Assembly (NCBI GenBank): GCA_041395625.1
Contig: JAWLAE010000002.1
Span: 992,001-1,056,000 of the forward strand
Direction: 5' to 3'
Source: CADEED01 sp041395625
GTDB lineage: Bacteria; Pseudomonadota; Gammaproteobacteria; Steroidobacterales; Steroidobacteraceae
DNA: 64,000 bases
The notes below the pieces were generated by a model, which was given only the letters and a program-made list of their open reading frames with translations, ran no database searches and was not told the origin of the DNA. A program made the translations under genes and the position numbers. Positions within the stretch are counted from its first letter, which is position 1, and every line of letters starts with the position of its first letter. Positions 16,135 through 25,354 of the stretch are shown here, in pieces.

Positions 16135-18030
16135 CTAGGCGTGCAGCTCCCGCACCTTCACATCGATCGACAAAGTCTCGGCGCCGCCGCCTCGATAGAT
16201 CGTGCCGGAGGTCGGCGTGGCATCGCCATAGTTGCGACCGCAAGCCACACGGATGTGATCCTGCGCAACGGCACAGCCGTTGGTCGGATCGAAACCCCGC
16301 CAACCAACGTACGGCAGATACACCTCGGCCCAGGCATGCGAAGCGTCCGACTGGATCTTGTTGGCATAGTTGGCTCCCGTATAGATATAGCCCATACGAT
16401 AGCGCGCCGGAATGCTGAGCAAGCGCGTGAGACAAATGAACAGGTTGGCGAAGTCTTGGCAGACGCCGCGCCGCGCAGTGTAGACATCGAACGGCGTGGT
16501 ACTGAGTGCCGTAGTACCTGGCATGTAAGCGTAGTCGCGATAGATGCTGAGATTGATGTCTTCGACGGTGCGCAACAGATGGGAGTCGTTACGCTCGACG
16601 AAACTCATGGCGTACTCGGTGAGCTCGAGCAACTGCGACTCGGGTAGTTCCTGCGGCAGTAGGTAGGGCATCATCATTTGCCGCTGCCAAGGCATCCAGA
16701 CCAGCGGAATCGAGGTCCGCCGACGGGACAGGCTGTGATCGTCCGGCGGTGCCGCGAACACTTTGACGATGCTGGTCGCCTCCACCGAGAGCTTGGTATA
16801 GGGCGATTCGATCGCGCAGTGAATAGCCTGGTTACCGAACACGTCTTCGTACAGGATTTCTTCCGCGGGTGCGGACAAATTGAGGCTGAATCGCACAACC
16901 TCCTGCACGGGATCGTCGGTAGGCTGCAGCCGGAAAAGATGCGTGCTGTGTTCCACCGGAATCGTGTAGTCGTAGTGACTCGCATGCGTCACTTCGAACA
17001 TGCGGTAGGCAAGCGGCGTTCCGTCTGGTGTAGCCGTCACCGCACGGACGTTCATCGCGCGTGACCGCTCCTGCGACTGCCCTGCTTGCGTTGCCGCGAG
17101 GAAACCACTGGTTTGCACGGCTGGCGGCGGTTCGAACGAAGCCGCAACGGCAGTCTGCGGGGCCGCAGCGCCTGCTACGCTGTTCCAGACGATTGCCCCG
17201 CGGCGCACGACTATCATCTGGCCAGGCTGCATCGGCTGCCAAGAGCCAGTCGAGAATTCCGCCGTGCTGACCATGAAGGCGGTGCGGTAAGTATCGCGCG
17301 GATCACTCAGTGACACCTGCACGGCACCGGATAGTTGCGGACCCTGGTTGTCGGGCGGCTGAATGCGCGAGTAATACAGTCTTTTGGGCGACTGGCTGCC
17401 GTGAAAGGCGATCAGCGTCAGGCCGTCCGACAAACACATGTCTGCGCTGCCGAGCGCATCCAGACTCTGAAACCAGCTCAGCAGCGCCTGCGGCGCCACG
17501 TCCGCCAGCTTGCGTGCATCGCCTTCCCGGATCCGCGCCAATAGATGACAAAAGGCGAGTTCGGAATCTGTCTGGCCCAGCGGCTCCAGCAAGCGCCGCG
17601 ACTTGCCATGCAGCTTGTCCAATTCCTGCTTGTCGAGGTCTCCATTGTGCATGAACAGCCAGTCGCGGCCGGCAAAACTGCGGGAGAACGGCTGTGCTTC
17701 GGTGTGTGTATAATTCTGGCCAGCGCCCAGCACTTTGCAGAAGAACACCGCCGAACGGAAGCTCGACCAATCTGCAAACGCGTCGGCAAGCACTTGTTTG
17801 CCGCGCGCCGCGGGGTCTTTCGCGACCATGGCGGACTGCCGACCGCCGGGGTACCAGCCGAGTCCCCAGCCAAATGCGTGCCGACCGTGCACGGTCTCCG
17901 GTAGATTGAATTTGATGGACGGTGTGGCGAAGCCGTCGAGGCTGATCGCCAGTATGTCACTCGTCAAAGGCGGAACCACGAACACTCTATACTCCAGACC
18001 GACACTGCGCAGGCGTGCCATGGCGCGCAC
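16135..18030 (-). CDS. Class II glutamine amidotransferase-like domain fused to transglutaminase
   Basis: 631 residues if started at 18030; a TTG at 17967 is an alternative. Residues 20-260 resemble an Ntn amidotransferase (FGWGLGWYPGG, PFSRSFAGRDWLFMHNGDLD, GQTDSELAFCHLLARI). However, the N-terminal Cys is missing: the first Cys comes near residue 98, and SDILAIS stands where MCELLAMS is usual. The C-terminal half is a transglutaminase-like protein, with a RMFEVTHASHYDYTIPV N-domain and the triad Cys524 (RRGVCQDFAN), His565 (ASHAWAEVYLP) and Asp581 (GFDPTNG). It sits opposite the ATP-grasp/alpha-E pair and divergent from the DUF2126 transglutaminase. Confidence 0.85.
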   Translation of the reverse strand: MRAMARLRSVGLEYRVFVVPPLTSDILAISLDGFATPSIKFNLPETVHGRHAFGWGLGWYPGGRQSAMVAKDPAARGKQVLADAFADWSSFRSAVFFCKVLGAGQNYTHTEAQPFSRSFAGRDWLFMHNGDLDKQELDKLHGKSRRLLEPLGQTDSELAFCHLLARIREGDARKLADVAPQALLSWFQSLDALGSADMCLSDGLTLIAFHGSQSPKRLYYSRIQPPDNQGPQLSGAVQVSLSDPRDTYRTAFMVSTAEFSTGSWQPMQPGQMIVVRRGAIVWNSVAGAAAPQTAVAASFEPPPAVQTSGFLAATQAGQSQERSRAMNVRAVTATPDGTPLAYRMFEVTHASHYDYTIPVEHSTHLFRLQPTDDPVQEVVRFSLNLSAPAEEILYEDVFGNQAIHCAIESPYTKLSVEATSIVKVFAAPPDDHSLSRRRTSIPLVWMPWQRQMMMPYLLPQELPESQLLELTEYAMSFVERNDSHLLRTVEDINLSIYRDYAYMPGTTALSTTPFDVYTARRGVCQDFANLFICLTRLLSIPARYRMGYIYTGANYANKIQSDASHAWAEVYLPYVGWRGFDPTNGCAVAQDHIRVACGRNYGDATPTSGTIYRGGGAETLSIDVKVRELHA

Positions 18031-18105
18031 GAATAGTAGCCTGAGTCATCCGTGCAATGGAGGCGAATTGCGCCGCAATACACCGCAATCTGGATGGGCA
18101 TCACA

Positions 18106-21100
18106 GTGAGCATCGTCACCGCGCTGCACCACGTCACGCGCTACCGTTACGACCGCCCGATCGCGCTTGGACCGCAGACCATTCGCCTGCGGCCGGCCGC
18201 TCACACGCGCACGCCGATCCAGGCGTACTCCCTGAAGATCTCGCCCGCCAAACACTTCATCAACTGGCAGCAGGACCCGTTTGGCAACTTCCTCGCCCGC
18301 GTTGTTTTCCCAGACAAGGTGCGGGAGTTTCAGATCGAAGTTGATCTCTTGGCCGAGATCCGCTCCTTCAATCCTTTCGACTTCTTTCTCGAAGCGTATG
18401 CGCAGGACTTCCCGTTCAATTATGAGCCGAGCCTGAAAGAGGAGCTCGGACCGTATCTTGAAATCAAGGAATCGGGTCCGGCACTGCGTCGGTGGCTGGC
18501 CGACGTCGATCAATCGAAACGCAGCATCATCGACTTCCTGGTTGCGATCAACCAGCGACTGAATCAGTCCCTGCAGTACAACGTGCGCATGGATCCGGGC
18601 GTGCAGACCTGTGAGGACAGCCTAAGTCTGGCCAGCGGCTCGTGTCGCGACATGACTTGGATGTTGTGCCAGGCATTGCGCCATCTCGGGCTAGCTACAC
18701 GATTCGCGTCCGGGTACCTCATTCAGCTGACGTCGGATGTGAAGTCGCTGGATGGACCTTCGGGAACGACTACTGATTTCACGGATCTGCACGCCTGGGC
18801 TGAGGTGTACCTGCCGGGAGCCGGCTGGGTCGGGCTGGATCCGACGTCGGGCATGTTCGCCGGCGAAGGTCACATCCCGCTGTGCTGCACACCGAACCCG
18901 TCGAGCGCCGCTCCAGTCACCGGTACGCTGGAGGGCTCCGCCAAGGCGGTGCTCGAGCACGAGATGCGTGTGATGCGGGTCGCCGAGACCCCGCGCGTCA
19001 CCAAGCCCTTCGGAGACCTCGCCTGGCACGCCATCGATCAGTTGGGTGCCATCGTCGACAGCGACCTCACAAAGCATGACGTCCGCCTGACGATGGGCGG
19101 CGAACCCACGTTCATCTCGCTCGACGATCGGCAGCACGACGCATGGCATTTCAAAGCCTTGGGCGGCAACAAGAAGGCGCTCGCAGCGGCGCTGTCGAAG
19201 CGCTTGCAAGCGAGGTTTGCGCCGGGCGGCTTGACCATGCACACGCAAGGCAAATGGTATCCGGGCGAGATCCTGCCGCGTTGGGCCATGCCCTGCTTCT
19301 GGCGTCGTGATGGCGAACCGGTGTGGCGCGATCCAGGCCTGCTCACCGATCCCGAGGAACCGCAGGTTCTGGACACCACGGTCGCGGAATCGTTCTTGCA
19401 GGCCGTCGCTGCGCGGCTGGGTATTCCGTCCGATTACGTGTTGTCAGTCCGAGAGGACACGCCTTACTACTTGTGGAAAGAGCGCAAGCTGCCGTTGCAT
19501 GACGAGATCATGGCCGCAGATGTCTATGACCGCGCGGAGCGTGAACGACTGCAGGCGCTGATGGAAAGGGACCTCAACGCGCCGGCTGGTTATGCGCTGC
19601 CTCTGCACTTCTCCCATCGCCGCGACCGCTGGATCAGCAATCGCTGGGTATTCCAGAGTCCGCATTTGATCGCACTGACAGGCGATTCGCCCATCGGGCT
19701 GCGTCTACCGCTGGCCAGCCTGCCGTGGCCCGACGAGGCCAAACTCGAAATCGTGCCGGAGCGTAGTCCGTTCGCGACCGCCGCCGCACTGCCTAGCCAC
19801 CAGGCTCTGACGGAACTTGCAGTCAAGCGCAAGGCTGATGACAAGGCATACGGCAAAGACCCCAACGGCCTGATACGCAGCGCCTTGTGCACGCAGGTCC
19901 GCGATGGTGTTCTACATATCTTCCTGCCACCGGTCGCCTGGCTCGAACACGCGCTCGAACTGATCGCGGCGATCGAACTGGTCGCCGCCGAGCTGCAGCA
20001 GAAAGTGGTCCTTGAAGGCTATGTTCCGCCGATGGATTCCCGCCTGTCGCAGCTCAGCGTTACGCCAGATCCGGGCGTCATCGAAGTCAACGTTCAACCA
20101 GCCGCTGGCTGGGACGAACTGAAGCACATCACCTTCGGCGTTTACGAGGACGCGCGCCAGTCTCGCTTGACAGCCGAGAAGTTCCTGCTCGACGGTCGCC
20201 GAGTCGGCACCGGCGGCGGCAATCACATCGTGATGGGTGCCGCGCGACCGGAGGACAGCCCGCTGCTGCGTCGTCCCGACCTGCTGCGCAGCATGATCAG
20301 CTTCTGGCAGAACCATCCGTCGTTGTCCTACCTGTTCGCGGGTCTATATATCGGCCCCACCAGTCAGGCGCCGCGCATCGACGAAGCGCGCCATGATTCG
20401 ATGTATGAGCTGGAACTGGCCTTTCAGCAACTGCCGGATAAAGTCGCAGAATCTTCGCCTTGGCTGATCGACCGGTTGTTTCGCAATCTGCTCGTCGACC
20501 TCACGGGCAACACCCATCGAGCGGAGTTCTGCATCGACAAGCTCTACAGCCCGGACTCGGAGCGCGGCCGCCTCGGATTGCTCGAGATGCGCGGCTTCGA
20601 GATGAACCCGCATCCGCAGATGAACCTCCTGCAGGCATTGCTGCTGCGCGCCATCATCGCGCATTTTTGGCGAACACCTTCCGCGGCGCGGCTCGTGCGC
20701 TGGGGTACGCGCCTGCACGATCAGTTCATGTTGCCCCACTACATCCGTGAGGACTTCCGCGAAGTCCTGAGTGCTCTCAAGTCAGGCGGTTACGAATTCG
20801 CCGAGGATTGGTTTGCGCCGTTTTTCGCCTTCCGATTTCCGGAATGCGGGCATGCACAGATCGGCACTACCAAATTGACCGTATACACGGCATTGGAACC
20901 TTGGCCTGTCATGGGCGAAGAGCCCGCGGGCGGCGGCGTCAGTCGGTCAGTCGATGTCACCGTGGAACGCGTGCAAGTAACTGTTGCCGGCCTGGTCGAG
21001 GGACGGCACGTCGTAGCGTGCAACGGTCGGCGCTTACCGCTCACCGCGACGCGCGACGTCGGCAAACAGGTAGCAGGCGTCCGCTTCAAGGCATGGCCGA

Positions 21101-21378
21101 ACTCGTCGAGCCTCAATCCTCGCTTGCCGATCAACGCGCCGCTGGTCTTCGATGTCATCGATGTCGCGCAGGAAAGATCCATTGGCGGTTGTGTCTATCA
21201 TGTCTCGCATCCCGGCGGTCGCAATTTCGAAACCTTCCCAGTCAACGAGAACGAAGCGGAAGGACGGCGGCTGGCTCGATTCGAGACCATCGGCTATACG
21301 CCGGGCAAGATCGTCGTGCCTCCGCCGGAAATCAACCCTGACTACCCGCACACGCTGGATTTGCGTCGCAATCCCTGA
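18106..21378 (+). CDS. Transglutaminase-like protein with DUF2126 C-terminal region
   Basis: About 1090 residues. The GTG at 18106 gives the family's usual opening (SIVTALHHVTRYRYDRPIAL); a longer 5' form from 18052 is possible. The transglutaminase domain has Cys180 (SGSCRDMTWML), His229 (DLHAWAEVYLP) and Asp245 (GLDPTSG). From about residue 300 the DUF2126 part follows (LTMGGEPTFISLDDRQ, HTQGKWYPGE, RRVGTGGGNHIVMG, LLEMRGFEMNPHPQM). The family occurs with ATP-grasp and alpha-E genes and is expected to make or cleave peptide isopeptide bonds. Its stop overlaps the glsA ATG by one base. Confidence 0.9.
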   Translation: MSIVTALHHVTRYRYDRPIALGPQTIRLRPAAHTRTPIQAYSLKISPAKHFINWQQDPFGNFLARVVFPDKVREFQIEVDLLAEIRSFNPFDFFLEAYAQDFPFNYEPSLKEELGPYLEIKESGPALRRWLADVDQSKRSIIDFLVAINQRLNQSLQYNVRMDPGVQTCEDSLSLASGSCRDMTWMLCQALRHLGLATRFASGYLIQLTSDVKSLDGPSGTTTDFTDLHAWAEVYLPGAGWVGLDPTSGMFAGEGHIPLCCTPNPSSAAPVTGTLEGSAKAVLEHEMRVMRVAETPRVTKPFGDLAWHAIDQLGAIVDSDLTKHDVRLTMGGEPTFISLDDRQHDAWHFKALGGNKKALAAALSKRLQARFAPGGLTMHTQGKWYPGEILPRWAMPCFWRRDGEPVWRDPGLLTDPEEPQVLDTTVAESFLQAVAARLGIPSDYVLSVREDTPYYLWKERKLPLHDEIMAADVYDRAERERLQALMERDLNAPAGYALPLHFSHRRDRWISNRWVFQSPHLIALTGDSPIGLRLPLASLPWPDEAKLEIVPERSPFATAAALPSHQALTELAVKRKADDKAYGKDPNGLIRSALCTQVRDGVLHIFLPPVAWLEHALELIAAIELVAAELQQKVVLEGYVPPMDSRLSQLSVTPDPGVIEVNVQPAAGWDELKHITFGVYEDARQSRLTAEKFLLDGRRVGTGGGNHIVMGAARPEDSPLLRRPDLLRSMISFWQNHPSLSYLFAGLYIGPTSQAPRIDEARHDSMYELELAFQQLPDKVAESSPWLIDRLFRNLLVDLTGNTHRAEFCIDKLYSPDSERGRLGLLEMRGFEMNPHPQMNLLQALLLRAIIAHFWRTPSAARLVRWGTRLHDQFMLPHYIREDFREVLSALKSGGYEFAEDWFAPFFAFRFPECGHAQIGTTKLTVYTALEPWPVMGEEPAGGGVSRSVDVTVERVQVTVAGLVEGRHVVACNGRRLPLTATRDVGKQVAGVRFKAWPNSSSLNPRLPINAPLVFDVIDVAQERSIGGCVYHVSHPGGRNFETFPVNENEAEGRRLARFETIGYTPGKIVVPPPEINPDYPHTLDLRRNP

Positions 21379-22307
21379 TGCAGGACCTGCAAGCACTCGT
21401 CGACGAAATCTGGGTTGAGCTACGAGACCACCCAGAGCGAGGCGTGGTTGCCGACTACATTCCGGAGCTAGCCAAGGTCGATCTGCAGAAATTTGGGATT
21501 GCGATCGCAACGGCGGACGGCGGTCTGTTTGCAGCTGGCGACGCGGCAGAACCGTTCTCCATCCAGAGCATTTCCAAGGTGTTCGTGCTGACACTCGCGT
21601 TGGGACGCCTCGGCGACACCTTGTGGCACCGGGTCGGGCGCGAGCCCTCGGGATCCGCTTTCAACTCGATCGTCCAGCTCGAGCGGGAGCACGGCATACC
21701 CCGAAACCCATTCATCAATGCCGGCGCCATTGTCGCCACGGATGTCGTCCTGGCGGGCCACCAGCCACGCGAGGCAATCGGCGAGATCCTGCGATTCGTC
21801 CGCAGTGTGGCGGATGATGACTCGATTCTCATCGACCCGCAGGTCGCACAGTCCGAAGCCAGCACGGGCTTTCGCAATCGCGCCCTCGCTAACTACATGT
21901 GCGCCTTCGGCAATCTGACGCATCCCGTGGAGCACGTGCTGGGTGTGTACTTCCATCAATGTGCGATCGCCATGAGCTGTCGGCAACTGGCACGGGCCGG
22001 TCTCTATCTGGCGTGCGGTGGTTCGATACCGTCGACCGGTGCGAACGTCATCTCCAGCCGCCGCGCGCGCCGGATCAACGCACTCATGCTAACCTGCGGC
22101 CACTACGATGGCTCCGGCGATTTCGCCTTTCGCGTCGGCCTACCAGGCAAGAGCGGTGTCGGTGGCGGCATCCTGGCCGTCGCACCAGGCAAGGCAGCCG
22201 TGGCCGTTTGGTCTCCCGGACTGAATGCCAATGGCAACTCCTTGCTGGGCTCGCTCGCACTCGAGCGACTCGCCCAACGAGCGGGCTGGAGTGTCTTCGG
22301 GCCGTGA
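21378..22307 (+). CDS. glsA: Serine-dependent glutaminase
   Basis: 309 residues, the normal length of bacterial GlsA. The catalytic SISK tetrad lies in PFSIQSISKVFVLTLALG, then GSAFNSIVQLE, NPFINAGAI, the Tyr motif FGNLTHPVEHVL with VYFHQCAI, and PGKSGVGGGILAV. It hydrolyses glutamine to glutamate and ammonia in the cytoplasm. Its ATG shares one base with the stop of the transglutaminase-DUF2126 gene, so it belongs to that operon. This placement suggests it supplies glutamate or ammonia for, or removes side products of, the ATP-grasp/transglutaminase system, which is inference. Confidence 0.92.
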   Translation: MQDLQALVDEIWVELRDHPERGVVADYIPELAKVDLQKFGIAIATADGGLFAAGDAAEPFSIQSISKVFVLTLALGRLGDTLWHRVGREPSGSAFNSIVQLEREHGIPRNPFINAGAIVATDVVLAGHQPREAIGEILRFVRSVADDDSILIDPQVAQSEASTGFRNRALANYMCAFGNLTHPVEHVLGVYFHQCAIAMSCRQLARAGLYLACGGSIPSTGANVISSRRARRINALMLTCGHYDGSGDFAFRVGLPGKSGVGGGILAVAPGKAAVAVWSPGLNANGNSLLGSLALERLAQRAGWSVFGP

Positions 22308-22323
22308 CTCAGGCTCTGCTGCG

Positions 22324-22944
22324 CTACGGGTTGAGCCCTTTTGCCACGATGTAGACCTCGCGCGAACGTGGCCGCGACGCGCCGGGCTTGCGGACCGAGA
22401 TCTTCTCGAAGGAGCTGCGCAAGGTTTTGAGGTACGCGTCCGAGCCCTCGCCTTGAAACATCTTGGCGAGAAAATTGCCGCCTGGTTTCAGCGCCTGCTT
22501 GACGGTATCGAGCGCAAGCTCCAAGAAATACATCGACGACGCCTGATCTGCCGAATCGATGCCGGTTATGTTCGGCGCAATGTCCGAGACGATCAGGTCA
22601 AACTTGTTAGTACCAAGCCAGCCGAAGATCTGGCTCACCACCACTTCTGCCGTGAAATCGCCCTGAATGAAGTCGACGTTCTTCAAGGGATCCATGGGCA
22701 GAATGTCGGTGGCCAGCACCTTGCCCTTCGCGCCGACCAGATTGCCGGCGACCTGCGACCAACCGCCGGGCGCCGAACCCAGATCCAGCACCAGCATGCC
22801 CGGGCGAATCAGCCGGTGCTTCTCGTTCAGCTCGAGCAACTTGTAGGCAGATCGCGATCGATAACCGTCCTTCTGCGCCTGTTTGACGTACGGATCGTTG
22901 ACATGTTCGTGTAGCCAGCGGCTACTGCTTTTGGTTCGGGCCAT
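22324..22944 (-). CDS. rlmE: 23S rRNA U2552 2'-O-methyltransferase (RlmE/FtsJ)
   Basis: 206 residues, standard RlmE length. SAM-binding motif VLDLGSAPGGWSQVA, then DFTAEVV and the SDIAPNITGIDSADQ stretch, and NFLAKMFQGEGSD. The catalytic Lys-Asp-Lys-Glu set is met by the Lys of SAYKLLEL, the Asp of SDIAP, the Lys of LAKMF and the Glu of SREVYIVAKG. It methylates the ribose of U2552 in the large-subunit A loop, late in 50S assembly. It is convergent with glsA, 16 bases between stops, and is divergent from the COG2509 flavoprotein. FtsH, its usual neighbour, is not here. Confidence 0.95.
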   Translation of the reverse strand: MARTKSSSRWLHEHVNDPYVKQAQKDGYRSRSAYKLLELNEKHRLIRPGMLVLDLGSAPGGWSQVAGNLVGAKGKVLATDILPMDPLKNVDFIQGDFTAEVVVSQIFGWLGTNKFDLIVSDIAPNITGIDSADQASSMYFLELALDTVKQALKPGGNFLAKMFQGEGSDAYLKTLRSSFEKISVRKPGASRPRSREVYIVAKGLNP

Positions 22945-23013
22945 GCGAGTTCAGCGGTACAATTGGCCTGCTATCTTAGCCCTCTGCCGGTTTGACCGGC
23001 CAGGATATCCGCC

Positions 23014-24618
23014 GTGATTCGCATTACAGAGCTCTCGCTGCCGCTCGATCGCCCCGCTGAAGCACTACGCCGCGCGATTCTCCAGCGGCTACGGATCGCA
23101 GATTCCGAGCTGATCGATTTCACGGTGTTCAAGCGTAGCTATGATGCGCGCAAGAAGAGCCGCGTCATAACCTTCGTCTATATCATCGACGCCGTCGTCG
23201 CCAATGAGGCCGCGGTGCTCGAACGGTGCGCGCACGACCGCCATATCAACCTGGCACCGGATACTGAGTACCATCCAGTCGCGACTGCTCGGCCCGGCTT
23301 GACCGAGCGGCCGCTGGTCATTGGCTTCGGGCCCGGCGGTCTGTTCGCGGCACTGTTGTTAGCGCAAACGGGGTTCAGACCTATCGTGCTGGAGCGCGGT
23401 CGCGACGTGCGTCGTCGCACCCAGGACACCTGGGCGCTGTGGCGCAAGAAGGTGTTGACGCCGGAATCCAATGTGCAGTTCGGCGAGGGTGGCGCGGGGC
23501 TGTTCTCCGACGGCAAACTCTACAGTCAGATCAAGGACCCCAAGTTCTACGGCCGCAAGGTGATGCGCGAGTTCGTCAAGGCTGGCGCGCCCGAGGAGAT
23601 CCTCTACGTCAACAAGCCGCACATCGGCACCTTTCGTCTCACCGGTATCGTGGCTGCGATGCGCGCGGAAATCATCGCGCTGGGCGGTGAGGTTCGATTC
23701 GAGAGCCGCGTGACGGATATCGATATCGAAGACGGACAGGTCGAAGCTGTGGTGCTCGCGAGCGGCGAACGATTACCCAGTCGTCACGTGGTGCTGGCCC
23801 TTGGGCACAGCTCGCGCGATACACTAAGGATGCTCGAGCGGCGCGGCGTCCATCTTGAAGCGAAACCATTTTCGGTCGGCTTGCGGATCGAGCATCCGCA
23901 ATCCTTGATAGATCGCGCGCGATTGGGTGCTTTTGCTGGCCATCCGGCGCTCGGTGCTGCTGACTACAAGTTGGTACATCACGCCAGCAACGGTCGTGCG
24001 GTCTACAGCTTCTGCATGTGCCCAGGCGGCACGGTTGTTGCTGCCACCTCCGAGCCCCAGCGGGTAGTCACCAATGGCATGAGCCAATACTCCCGCAAGG
24101 AACGCAATGCCAACGCCGGTATCGTGGTCGCGATCAACCCCGAAGCAGATTTCCCCGGCGGTCCGCTTGCGGGCATCGAACTGCAGGAACGGCTCGAGTC
24201 CCGCGCTTTCGAGTTGGGCGGGGCCAACTATTGTGCGCCCGCACAGCTGGTGGGCGATTTCGTGCGGGGCGTCCCGTCCACGACGCTCGGTGCAGTCGAG
24301 CCCTCCTACCAACCAGGTGTGCGCCTGGGCGACTTGTCCCTGTCGTTGCCTCGCTACGCGAGCGACGCGATACGCGAAGCGTTGCCGGCTTTCGGCAAGC
24401 AGATACGCGGTTTCGACCGCCCCGACGCCGTCCTGACGGGCATCGAAACGCGCACCTCCTCGCCCGTGCGCATCACGCGCGATGCGGAATCACTGCAGAG
24501 CCGCAACGTCCGGGGCCTGTATCCCTGTGGCGAAGGCGCGGGCTACGCAGGCGGCATCCTGTCCGCGGGCGTCGATGGCATCAAAGTAGCCGAGGCCATT
24601 GCGCGGGATCTGTCATGA
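23014..24618 (+). CDS. FAD-dependent dehydrogenase, COG2509 type
   Basis: 534 residues from a GTG. After a ferredoxin-like N-terminal region (IRITELSLPLDRPAEALRRA, FKRSYDARKK) comes the FAD-binding GFGPGGLFAALLLAQTG and VLERGRDVRRR, then SNVQFGEGGAGLFSDGKL and the C-terminal GLYPCGEGAGYAGGILSAGVDG. It is a widely conserved cytosolic flavoprotein with no assigned substrate. It is translationally coupled to the next gene, whose ATG overlaps its TGA. Confidence 0.88.
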   Translation: MIRITELSLPLDRPAEALRRAILQRLRIADSELIDFTVFKRSYDARKKSRVITFVYIIDAVVANEAAVLERCAHDRHINLAPDTEYHPVATARPGLTERPLVIGFGPGGLFAALLLAQTGFRPIVLERGRDVRRRTQDTWALWRKKVLTPESNVQFGEGGAGLFSDGKLYSQIKDPKFYGRKVMREFVKAGAPEEILYVNKPHIGTFRLTGIVAAMRAEIIALGGEVRFESRVTDIDIEDGQVEAVVLASGERLPSRHVVLALGHSSRDTLRMLERRGVHLEAKPFSVGLRIEHPQSLIDRARLGAFAGHPALGAADYKLVHHASNGRAVYSFCMCPGGTVVAATSEPQRVVTNGMSQYSRKERNANAGIVVAINPEADFPGGPLAGIELQERLESRAFELGGANYCAPAQLVGDFVRGVPSTTLGAVEPSYQPGVRLGDLSLSLPRYASDAIREALPAFGKQIRGFDRPDAVLTGIETRTSSPVRITRDAESLQSRNVRGLYPCGEGAGYAGGILSAGVDGIKVAEAIARDLS

Positions 24619-25331
24619 AGTTCGATGACGTCAAGAAGCTGCAGCAGAAGAAGTACCGCGAGGCATTCGGGTACTTTCTTGCCGAAGGCGAGCACTTGGT
24701 TCTCGAGCTGCACAAAGCAGCGTTGACCAATCCATTGCTCGGCAATTGTGAGCTCTATGTGACGCGCGACTATGAACACTGGCCCAGCCCGTTCAACCGG
24801 CACCTGGTGAGTGCGCGTCACTTCGCGCAGATCGCCGACACCAAGACTCCGCAGGGCATCGTCGCGCTGGTCCCTATCTTGCCTGCCGCCAGGCCGCAAG
24901 GCGGCGAGCGCGCCTTCTATCTGCACGAAGTACAGGACCCCGGCAATCTCGGCACTATCCTGCGTACGCTCGCCTGGTTTGGCGGCTTTCGTTGCCTCTT
25001 GAGCCCCCACAGCGTCGACCCTTATAACTCGAAAGCGATCCGCGCGAGTATGGGTGCGATCTTCCACATGCCCATCGAGATCGATGTGCCACTCGAGTCG
25101 CTGGCGGGACGATTCTCTCGCATCGCGTATCTGGACACCCAGGGAGAGAGCGTCAATTCGTCTCGCTTTCCCAACTTCGGCTGTTACGTGTTCGGCAGTG
25201 AAGCGCGCGGCGTGCCGCGCGACTTACTGCCTGCCCTAAAGGCCGAAGCATTTGCAGTTCCTGGGGCTGGTATTATCGAATCGTTGAATCTCGCCGCGGC
25301 GGTCGCGATTGCTGCATCGAGGCTCACTTGA
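24615..25331 (+). CDS. SpoU/TrmH family RNA 2'-O-methyltransferase
   Basis: 238 residues from the ATG at 24615, which overlaps the upstream stop (ATGA). The substrate-binding N-terminal domain (KKLQQKKYREAFGYFLAEGE) precedes the SPOUT knot: motif 1 EVQDPGNLGTILRTLAWFG, motif 2 FGSEARGVPRDLL, motif 3 ESLNLAAAVAIAAS. The Asn of motif 1 and the Ser-Leu-Asn of motif 3 are intact. These enzymes methylate rRNA or tRNA ribose. The exact RNA site is not predictable. Confidence 0.88.
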   Translation: MKFDDVKKLQQKKYREAFGYFLAEGEHLVLELHKAALTNPLLGNCELYVTRDYEHWPSPFNRHLVSARHFAQIADTKTPQGIVALVPILPAARPQGGERAFYLHEVQDPGNLGTILRTLAWFGGFRCLLSPHSVDPYNSKAIRASMGAIFHMPIEIDVPLESLAGRFSRIAYLDTQGESVNSSRFPNFGCYVFGSEARGVPRDLLPALKAEAFAVPGAGIIESLNLAAAVAIAASRLT

Positions 25332-25354
25332 ACGGCCCTAACTGGAGAATGCAC

